A DNA stretch of 60,000 nucleotides from Apostichopus japonicus (lineage: Eukaryota > Echinodermata > Holothuroidea > Aspidochirotida > Stichopodidae): the NCBI RefSeq assembly GCF_037975245.1, contig NC_092582.1:22904577-22964576 (forward strand), in the 5' to 3' direction. The number at the start of each line of letters is the position of its first letter. The stretch's first letter is position 1. The notes beneath the pieces were generated by a model. That model was not told where the DNA came from. It saw only the letters and a list, made by a program, of their open reading frames with translations, and searched no databases. Below, piece by piece: positions 13,801-25,800 of the stretch. The position numbers and the translations under genes were made by a program.

Positions 13801-16800
13801 TGCTATATACATCTCTGCATTCATATAGCAGTGCTCTGTGATGTGATACTGTATAAATTATTCCCTGTAATGCAAGCCACTGCTAGGACAAGACACTATT
13901 TACACTGAATATATATATTTTGCTACCAGTAAGTTCTATAATCACATAATCTACACTGGCAACTAAAATGCTGAAAAGATGATATGAAGAATAAGAACAT
14001 TTGACCAAGTTTATTTTGTCTGAAACAAATATGTGAGCCTCTCCAACAAGGGTTGATTGTACTATATATTCTGTGTCCCTAGCTGGGTGGATGTATTTAC
14101 CAACAGCTATAATGTATGCATGGGTTCCACACCAAGATTCTGGTGGCAGTAAAGCCTGGCAGTCTTTCAACAGGCTGATACTAGACTGTCACATAAAAGA
14201 TTCAGCCTTCGCATATCATGTGCTAAATAAACACACTGGTACCTTAGGGGAATTATGTACAGTATATAATGTAACCACGGTTGAAATGAAATAACTGACG
14301 CACAGATTCAGAGCAAACTAATATGAGAAGCAAATATTAGACAGAAGGAAGGTGACTGGAGATTGGGTCTACATTTTGGTTGATTCAATCAGAATAGCTT
14401 CTACTGTACAGAGAGCAGCATTTGCCAATTTTGTCTGAAGCTTTAACCTGATGGATAGGGGAGGGTTTTATTGAATCTTTTTTGAAATTTTGAATTGGGG
14501 ATGGCGAGAGATATACGCAAGTTACGTCTTCCGACCGATTGATCTGAGCATATTTTTTTCATTTCTAAATACGTGAGTGAATTTATTAGGTATTTTCAAT
14601 CTTGGGGAGTACTACTGTACCTGATAATTTTGAATTAGAACCAAGCTAAGATAAAATTCGGTGAAAGCCAGTTTCAGGTCTGCGATCTGCCTCTTGTTGG
14701 ATTTCACGTTCTCCCGTTCTTCGTTGGGTTGAAACTCGATCAGGAAGAACGAGCTCTTCCTTCGAATCTTCTCTTGCATGTTACGGGGGCGGGACGGAGC
14801 TTCCACCTGTCGCAGCTCATCCTGCAACTGGGCGAATGTACGGGCAGCCTCGGCTTCTTTCTCTGCAAGTCACAACGTCACATGAGTAAAAACAAGCGCT
14901 TTGAATGGGTACATACGTATATAATGAACACAGCATGAACGAGTTCACCCTGGATCGTATGAAAATAGTATGACATGAACTCTAGTCATACATGCAGAGA
15001 GAGCAGTATAGACCAGTATGTATACTGTCCTGTACTGCACAATACTATACCTTAACATACAATATCATATATCATACCATACAAAACCATACCCAACAGT
15101 ACGATACCACATCATAAAATACCATATGACACCACATCATACCATACTATACCCTACCATACCACTATTCTGTACCATACCATATGATACCACATCATTC
15201 CATACCTCACCATACCATACTTTCCCATATCACACCATACCATCATATAATACCATACCACATCATACTGTACCATACCATCCTTGCATATTAAGATCGG
15301 GGAAGTAAAGTGTTATACCATACCATATCACACCATCATGCCATACTATACCCTACTATACTATACCACATCATACTATACTTTCCCATACCACATCACA
15401 TCATACCATACCTCACCATACCATACTATCCCATATCACACCATATCACACCACATCACACCATACCACACCACATCATACCATACTATACCCTACTATA
15501 CTACAGTATACCATATCAAACTGTACTATCCCATATCACACCACATCATACAATACCATACCGTTTTTATCAGTGTATCCCTTTCAGCTCCACATTTGAG
15601 AAAAAAAATCCCCCGGTACAAAAAAAACTTACCATAAAAAAATGTATTTATCTTAGAGAGCTCCTTCTCACAGAACTGGAAAAATTTCTCCTCAAAGTTT
15701 GCAAAGTAGCGGCTAATTTGCTGCTCCCCATAATCTGTCAAAAAGCAAAAACATCATAAAAGTATATGTTTGAAAATGACAATTAGATCAATAAAAGTAA
15801 CAAAATAGAACAAGACAAAAGTATTCAGTCAAAATATCTGATATAACATTTTTCTATATCGATTATGACATTGTGATTTTGTTCAAGGTCAGCAAGAAAC
15901 GACACCAACTGAGCTGGCATGCTAAGAAATATGACATTTGATCTACTGTACAAAGGAAGACAAAATTTACTGGGTCAAACTTGTTTTTTGGAATGAATGA
16001 ATGAATGAAAGTTGTGTTCAATTCCCACAATCTTTGAAGTATAGTGAGATGGAGGTCTGAGGGCTATAAGTAAATCACCCCCCCCCCCCTCATTCTCTCT
16101 CTAGGCTCTGTCTATCTCTCTCAAACAAACTTGATGGTTTGGGTTGTCTGACGAGTAAATTATTCCTCTCAGAACCATCAGACAAACGCTTACATATTCA
16201 TCAGTCCTGAAGACAAGGATCTTGTTAATAATGTTAGATCTTGAGTAGTAGCATTCGTGGTGTCGACTGTGCATGTAATAGGGAGAGAGTTGAGAAAGAT
16301 GTCCTGCGAGTGTACACGCACGTAGGGCCTGCTGATGTGAATCTCCAGTGTACATTGATACTGTACATGTGCTCAGACATACAGTAGTACACACAGCTCT
16401 CTTTAAAGTTGGCGTTGAAAATTATCCTCTTTAAGTGGTGTACATATACTACTCTGTATTTTGACATGTGAGGCACGAACTTACGTTGATGGAACGTACT
16501 GTGCATGATCATACTAAATGAAATCTTCAACTTTTGATACCTGGTTACTGTAGAGCACTACTGTACATAAAACCCCCAAAACTCAATAAGTCGGGATCAT
16601 AATCTACTACCTACTATCTACTGGCTGGCAGTGTTACCAGTTTATACTCTAGAGGTAGATCTACAAAAAGGATAGGGTTTGTTGATAGTGGGCAGGTACA
16701 GGTAAGATAGGATGGGGCTATACTGTATTTATATATTTAAAATCGTATATAATACTACGTGTACATATATACTCTGTGGATTGATCAATGTTTCGAGACA

Positions 16801-19800
16801 ATGTTTCAAAGTACCTCAAGTTTTATCTTTCCTTTGAGTTTCATAACACAAGATATTGGCAAACTCGATGCAAAATGATCAACCTCTCAAGACAATGTTT
16901 GCAAGGACCTCAATTTTATCTTTCCTTCAATACCAGAACTTTGAGTTTCATAACACAAGATAGTGGCAAAGTTGATGCAAACTGCACATAAATTATGCTT
17001 TCAATCTTACAGTTACAAATAAATGCTTCTACTGTGACACTGAAGTCGCTGGTTTCAATCCTGTTTCAGCCAAAAATTATCTTTGCTCTTTCCAATTGTT
17101 GCTATGATTTCCCAGCCAGTTTTATGGATGCTCAATTTGCTTTTATGTAGAAATAAATTTTAAGTTTAACAGAAATTACTTCTAATTGTATGTAGACTAA
17201 TTCTTACATTTTGTTTTATAGTTCTGTTAATTAGGCCAACTTTCACTTCCCTTTAATTTTCAGAAATTTTCCTTAAAATCTATTTGTACGTCTCTCATTG
17301 GTTCATCATGTCACATGACCTTTATTACTTACACAACAGAACTGCATAGAAACCTCAGTCTGTACCTACATTACTACACATTACTTCACATTACTATACA
17401 TTACTATACATTACTATGCATTACTATACATAGTTATCTACACTACTTATAAAACAATAAAACTGCCCCAACCCCAACCCCTACAATACAACACAATGCA
17501 ACCTACAGTAATTACTCGATAAAAAATATAAAGCCGCCGGAAAAGACCAATAAAACCCATCAACTAGTCTTTATACAGATCTATACAACCTTTCAATTAG
17601 AAGCAAGCAGTACAGTCCATGACAGGACTGGATGGGGTCTATGAGTGACCCCACTGGGAGGGTAAAGTACCATTGTCTGCTGGCTGATAGCAAGAGAGAG
17701 AGTTCACCCACTAATCTGAATACAATTAAACTACATTATAATACAGACTTGACAATACATGTCCCATAGGAAAAATTTGGGGAAAATGTTTAAAAAAAAA
17801 GCTAAAAATATTTTCAAAAGTTTGCATAATCAGGTGTCATACATATGGAATGGATTTAAGTGTTTAGAACAGTATGTATATGTATGTATATATTTGAAAT
17901 CGAAGTGTGTCTATATATATAAATATAGGAATAACGGAAAAACTGTTAAACAACTACTGTATGCTGTATTTAGAGAAAGGCTGGATCTTGAGTGAGATAC
18001 AATAATTGAATTAGGTAAGTGATTGGAAGTAAAACAGCCAATGTTTGGTTTTTGCAGAGCTTTCGAGCAAAACTAGCTCTTCTTCAGTGCATGATCACCG
18101 AAAGTGACAAGGAGTAGCAGGAATTGAAACTATTATTACCAGGAATTGAAACTATATATATATATATATATATATAAAGTATATATATATATATATATGA
18201 CAAAGATTCAATTGTTCACTTCCTAATGTAAATTACAGCATAGGTATACTATATAATAAACATATTTATACATACATATATATGGACTAGTCTATTCAGT
18301 GGAATAAAAATATTTCCGAGAAAGTAACAGTCATGTCAAGCATTTTACTGTATTGTATGGTGACCTTTGTAATTGGAAAAGAATGTATCAATTGTCTGTA
18401 CTTATACCCATAACTATATACTAACATGGTACTGATGACAGGAAAATTGTACTTTTAGAATGAAACAGAGTTAGATCCTACTATGCACAGTGTGAGAGGG
18501 ATACCAAAACCCCCCTCCTCTTCCTCCACCCCCCCTCTCTCTCCCTTCCTCCCTCTTCTCTCTTCCACCCACAAAAAAGATTAAGAACAGAGAAAGTTTT
18601 AAGTCATCAGAAAGCCAACTTGTTTAGTGGTCCCTTTTCTGTCTATGAGAAGAATTTCATGTAATATGCTGCATACAAGATTTTTCAAGTTTTACTTGCT
18701 AAAATTCAACTATAGTACTAGCATTTTCATATGTACAAGGTTTTCAGACCTTACCTTTTTTGACCTCAAATGACCTACACAAAGCCAATATACTTCATGT
18801 ACTCAGCAGGTGGATCATTTTTACTTATATTATTTAGCAAGTATAGCTCAGTTTATCCAAGCTTTACAGTAACCTCTTTCCCTCCCCCTAACCTAACACA
18901 CCCCCTTCCATCCCACCATTTCATTTTTCTTTCTTTTGCAAGGTTACACAAGTTTTTCATCTGGAAGTTATCTTGTTTTATTTTCAAATTAGTTGACCCA
19001 TCGATTGCCCGACAGCAGGCTTTGAGATATCTCATCCTAAGAGCACCCCGATCAAAAATTATTTCTTACATACTTACACATCTTCTGACACCAAATTATT
19101 GTTTACAAGACAACAATGCGTGTACCTCAATTATCCATCCTCAAACGACTAATTACAAGCTCACAGAAAGAATCTCCCTACATTAATGTTTAATTTGTAT
19201 CAACATATGAAATCAAGATTTAAACTTTGACGATCCTGGTTTGTTGTTGTTGGTATTTGAGTGCCGTTAACTGATAAATAATGTGTCCATCTATGTGTCG
19301 ATCTAAAGACCAACAGAATGTAGCAATGAATATATAGATTGATATCAAGATACATTTATACTATATACATATATGTCATATAAACAAAGCTCGAACACCA
19401 ACATCCTCTTTCGCGATACAGAATACAACATGGGTGCGTTTAACTATCGTGCGTGACGGCCCTGACGGGTGTTAAATGTTTATTTTTAAGCACTCGTTGA
19501 AAAACTTGAAAATTTGACACTGCTGTATGCAGCAGAGTGTGCAGTAGGCCTGCATGCCCTGCAGTTAAAAAATGTGATATTTATTCCGTCTAGAAATGAA
19601 ACAGTTTCACTTGTGTACTCTATGTACAGGGAGTGTACACACTAGATAAGCCCACAAGGGTTTCTTGATGCACTTCCTTTCACATTCCATAACTCTCTGA
19701 ATTCGCTACATTTGTTGTATATGTTGTGAAAAAACAAATAAAATAAACAAAATAAACGAAACTTGTGAACACCTACCTTCTGGTTGCGGAGCATTCTCGG

Positions 19801-22800
19801 TTGCTTTATATAACAGATCTTTCAGCTCCTGAATAGAAAGAAAAGAAAATTATGGATCAGCAAAAATGGGGAGATGTGATGGGGAGGGAGGGGGGTGGGG
19901 ACAGGAGTAGTGGTGGGGGATGATCATAACATTAAAGCAGCATTTTGCGTCCTCGACTATGATATTTCTCAACCTCACTGACTCCACTATGCCATAACGA
20001 CATACATAACTAGCTTATCTATTTATACCTTACTTCAAATGGTGGCTTAAAAGTCGAAAAAATTGCAACTTTCAACTTTGTTGCTCTCCAAGATTTTCCG
20101 TTGGGAACCCAATAAACCTCGCCCATAATATGAATATTTAAACACTACGAACGTCATTGACAGATACGTAATATAACACCACGCTTGATTTGTGTACACT
20201 CTATATGGCAGTTGTACCAGGGAGTTGCATAACAACTCCCAACGCAAGCTCTTGAATCTATTTTTAGCAACGGCTCATAACTAAACCTGCATCTCTGATT
20301 GGTTGAATTCAAACTAGTGAGTTTGGGAACTGAATGCGATTTAATTTTGTATGTGGAATACTCGCCAATTAACGTTTATGGCAGGGAAAAACTTGGCTAA
20401 TATCTTAATTTGCTGTTTTGTGATTTGATGTATGTAAAAAACTCGATGGACATGTCAAAAAAGTAGAAAACGGCGACCAAACGCAAAATGCTCATGAATA
20501 AACATACTATTCACTGATTGGTGGAATTCAAACTAGTGGATTTGGAGATATGAAAACTTTGTCGAGGACACTTTTACTCGTTATCGATATAAATCGTTAA
20601 TTACTCGCTAATTAACGCTATTGGCAGGGTGAAACTTGGATGGTATCTTAGTTTGCTGATTTATGATTGATACATGTAAAAAAATCGATGCACATGTTAA
20701 AAAGGTGGGAAAAAAAAGCGAACCAACGCAAAATGCTGCTTTAAGCAACAGAGAATTAAGCAACCGTCTCTCTGAACATAATCATTATCTCGTGAACTCT
20801 CTTCATGCTGGACAAATGTTTGATGTGAGTACAGTTGGAGGATGCTCTGAATTTCTGTAAGAATTTTGTAAATCGGAATTTGGAAAAGAATTCTGAATTT
20901 TTCTAAGGTGGGAGGATCCATTTAATGGACATTTGTGCACCTGCATGTCATTTTAGTATAGTAAACATTACCATCAGTACATGTTACATCACCATATGTT
21001 AAATTCCTTTCATTTCAATTTAATTATCATATATAATGAACCATTACCAATTTAGCTGCATTTGTGTGATGTAGTAGCCTCAACACTATAAATGTACTTC
21101 ACAAAATATTTTAGAATATGTCTGTAAAAAATTGCTTTTAAAACCACACCCAATAAGAAGAAAAAGAAACACTGTCCATTTATTGGAAGCAGTGCCAAGT
21201 TGTTACAACACTGTGCACCGAACCACAAGAACGGTACTGATGATTGCAGTCAATGACACATTGACCCCTTTAACTACGTAACTTTAAAAGATACCCCAAA
21301 AGTGGACTCAGTTATTATGCAACCTTTGCTTCTTTTGTGGAAAAATACTGTTCGCAATCTTCCACTTTTCCCTCCTTATAACTACCAGACATGTATAATT
21401 ATTTATTATTGGTATATAAAACTATTGACTTTTTCATAAAAAGTTTGTTAGCCCTAGAAGCTCCAAAATGGTAGTGTACACATGCAAATGACCTGTATTC
21501 TTGGCAAGGTAGAACGAGAGTGCTGAGGTTGTTTGGAGACAGGTAAGCGAGGAACAAAGTAAATTTATAAAAAAAACATTCAAACTGCATTACTGTATTG
21601 TACATACAAGTAATTATGCAAGTTATCTGGAGTTCAAATTAATAGAACAGTGTTTACTTTGGAACGGCAAGACTAAACAAAGCGACATGTGTAAAGATGA
21701 TAAAAATGTGGACAATATCAGGAGTCAAATTCAAAAGATACGTAAGTCTTGGGAAGACGACCTTAAATTACCGGTTAAGGTTTTAACAACAATAAAATCC
21801 AGAACGAAGTTCATAGGTGACAGTTTTATTGGGTCATGTAATAATTGTGGTCTGTACATCACTTTACAGTAAATATATGCAATGTATTATACCAATAACG
21901 AATGTGCCATTATGATGCATGCATCTTGAAAAATGCAAGTACTGATTCTAAGATTCCAACAAAGTCCATAGCTCTTTCCTGTGTTCCATGTTCTATTCCT
22001 GAGGCAATAAAATACTTTAATATCAAACAAAATGTATACTGCACATAAATAAAATTTAATTAAAATAATAATTGAACAGAAGAATAGCAGTGTTTATCAA
22101 ACTGGCCTTTGTATCAACTGGTCTTTTGTTTACAAGTATGCAAGTTTAGGAATTTTAAAAATTGTAATTTGATGAGTTTGTTTTTCTCAAGAAGCAGTTA
22201 CCAGTAACACTTACAGTACATGCACAGTAGGCTAGACAGATGATCTGCCAACTACTTTGGGGGGGGGGGGGCCCAACAGTAGGACTGGACAAGTTTTCTG
22301 TGGGTGGCATGATCTTTCCACACGGGCAACAGTTTACAGACTGAGATTTATTAAGTTATTTTTCGTCAGGTCCATAGTCCCAGCGAGCTTTGATGTATTC
22401 TGAGCATCCATTCTGAAGGGATGGGGGAGGAGGGGGATGGGGAGGTTCTGGTGGGGTCGTGTCATAGTCCTCCAGGAAGATCCTGGCTCTTGGGACAAAA
22501 AGTTTGTGGCTTGCTGGGCTAGACTAATAATTGAAATAACCTGAGCTAAGTAAATCTGTTACTTGGTAGCTTATAAGCTGAATGCCAGGGGTCTACTGAT
22601 ACATGATTACTGTAATGTAAACACACTACACAGCATACATTGATTGATTGACAGTAGAAGCCAGTATTCAATGATGGCTACTTGCAATCATTCTTAGTTG
22701 GGTCTGGATTAAGAAGGACGTAATCATCGTCAATAATTCTGTTGACGAATCAGCTAAACTGACATCTTAAACGGACGGACGAACAACGACGATAATTCTT

Positions 22801-25800
22801 TCGTGGCGTGTGTAGCTGGTGGTGTGAGCAAATTGAATGGGCAATAAACCTAGTCATTGTTTTACAGTCTCGGGAGATAAAAACCCTCCTCTGTGACAAA
22901 GCTAAATTGCAAACAAAAATTTGTTAGAATTTTCTTCCTATTATCCCCAGGCTAGTTTTCCACCGGGCCTACTGTACTCTGCAATGCATTTTGGGAGGGT
23001 TTATTTTTGAAATTCAGAGCTTAATATTTTTGTGTTGAAGAACAAATATTAATTCAGTCAAAACAAGAACTTTTCAGTTTTTGTTTTTCAGAGATTATAT
23101 ACCAGAACCCCTGGCAACACTTTTTAGTTCCTTCTTGAGTAGGAAGGGGCAATAGTAGTCAAAGAAGAAGGAAAGTTTAACATTTGTTGGAGAAACTAAT
23201 CAACGCCTCATAAATTGTGAAGTCCAACATTTTTTTTAATCCTTTTAATGGCATTTATATAAATTTAGTAGAAGTCAAGGGACACATGCTGTAATCCAGT
23301 CCACAACGTGCTTGAAGGTGAAGGCCAAACATTTTACCTCCAAGGGCAAGGATCATTTTGGACAAATGTTGCATACCTGCTCACATGAGGTATCTTCATT
23401 TCATCATGGGTAGCACCATTCATTGATTTGTCCTACCCTTGGTCCTACTGCGATGCCAGCAGGTGGAAAGGTGTCACAATCATGTTATTGTACTTCACTT
23501 AACAATGGCTAGGGGAGCTCTAACTTTAATAACATTATAGGGCTTATAATGACATACAAACAGAATCTGCAGAATGTCCTTGACCCCAAAAAGGCAATAA
23601 GTGGGTTACCCAATTTGTTACCAAATTCAGCATGGCAGGGTACCGTAGATACAGTACTAGATAGGAAAAGTGCATGTCGTGATGGGAGACAGGTAAAGAG
23701 GAGAGTGGACAAAGTCGTTGTTGAATAAACTACTTTACTCTTTATGGGGTACCTTATATGCAAAGAACAGTATGACTGCCCTACATGTTGCATTGATAAT
23801 GCTGACCAAAGAATGGAAGTAAATTGCTGACCAAAGACGAACCGTTCAGAACCATCCTCTCTGACACACGCACGTAACAGAGCAAATTTTTAAGTAATTT
23901 TGTTTTTGGTCGCCCCTTTGGACAAGCAGGTCTTACTACGAAGTAGCAAATTTGGTTGTCTGGAAAAATATTATGAGATAATTTTTTTTTTTTTTTAAAT
24001 GACCAATATATACACTAAAGGAGATATGTGTAGGCTTTGTGAAATAGAACACCAACTTTAGGCCAGAAAAACTCCCCATTGGGTGGATCATAGGCATACC
24101 ACTTTTTATGTTTAATTTCGGTGACCCCAAAGTGGCGGCGAGAGATACCAATTTATCTCTGTGTTGAGTTTATTTAAACTGCAATCTGGATCCAATGTAT
24201 ACCACTAGTCATATGCCTTACAACCTCTACAGCCTCTTCTGGTTCTCCAAACAGAAATTTATGTGGTCTTCACTTAGGCAGCAGTTAAAAATTTGCCCAG
24301 AGTTAGTTACTGTACAAGTACTAAACTAAAATTCCATTTTCAACCAAGGTCCTTTTAATCATTGCGCCCAGTTAAAAATACTGTACTGTCGGTAGGCTAC
24401 GCTGTCAAAATGAGCTTTGAACGTGAGACTACTGTTGAATGGTGACATTTCTATTGTAGAGGGTACAGACAACAAACATATTTAAGGGGTAGAAGCAAAC
24501 ACTTGCCATGACTGTTATGCAACAAACAAACAGTACTGTTTACCCTAAAGCACAGGTCCCTTTAGTTTCCCTTTGCAGGAAAATTTACACATGACGCGCC
24601 TGGTAGAAACCTTACCAAGTTCAACCGTTAGGTCGTTCCACGCACAGCCTGCACAGGTCATCGTAACTAGAACAAATTCTTGTCGCTACTATATAAAGGT
24701 CACAGATTTAAGAACAGTATTGATAAAGTCATAATTTGTGTTGACAATGGTATATTTTTATGGTCCTATACTGTAGTTCGTTTCCATCAAAACGTCGACG
24801 GTTGGTAGTCTAGTTGAAGAAAAAAAACCAAAATTGTCTGGAAACATAATTACAGCTGGTTCGTGCATTCCGAATAGTAATATAGCATACTCATTCCCCT
24901 ATTTCGTGCAACCGTTTCATGCAGCACACACATACTGTACAGCGTACAGTACATCTAATTCAGGCTAGGCCCTAGCCCTACCTCCATCCTACCTCCATAC
25001 TAAATTACACTATAGACCAGAGTAACCCACAAATCTTGGGGACTATCGAGAGATTTTGTTTATTTCTTCATTTCGTAATGCGTTCGCTTGATTTGGTCAT
25101 CTTTTCGCATCCTCTGAGTTTCAGCGGACATGTGTATATATATAACAAACTATCTAATATCTAACCACAAAAGTAAATCTTGTTGAGATTGTTTTTTTGA
25201 CTTGTCCTTTGCAAAAACATTGATTCCACGATCTGTTTACATTTACTCTTGGTCGGGTGAAATCAAGACTTGCTTTAGTCGATTAAGGTTACAGTGCTCA
25301 GTTATGATTTGAGGGGGAACTGGGAATGTTCATATGGAACCCCGTAAAAGAAGTAATAGCTGCCACTGGAAACAATATCAGTCAACAGTTAGTTGGAACA
25401 AAGTAGTGACGTATCATTTCATCAGGCACACACCACGTGAGGAAAGGGGGAGTATACTAACCATATCACTTTAACTGAGCTCAACAGAAGGCTGGCAATA
25501 CACCCACCCAATTGATACAGAAATAAACAATGATGTGTAAGAGTGCAGTGCTAAACTGTTACCAACTGTTTTAGGCTAGGTAGATTAAGTGCAATTAGTA
25601 GCATGGAGATAGGTAAGAGAGGAGTGAACAGTGAAGCAAATACTATAAATAATTTGATTTGCGGAACGACTAAAAATCACCAAAATTATATTGCTTCATT
25701 ACTTCATGATCTTTCATGAGTAAAAGGGCAAAGTTTAATCCCCCAAAACAAGTTCACAAAATTTCATATGGAAAGAGTGCAAAAGTTGCGGAATAAAAAT

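Noticed and set aside
15018-15759. Tyr-His-Pro repetitive open frames
   Set aside because: Produced by the pentamer-type satellite, which stays open in several frames.
18770-19186. 138-codon plus-strand open frame in XPR1 intron 2
   Set aside because: No homology seen, antisense to the host gene, composition like flanking intron.
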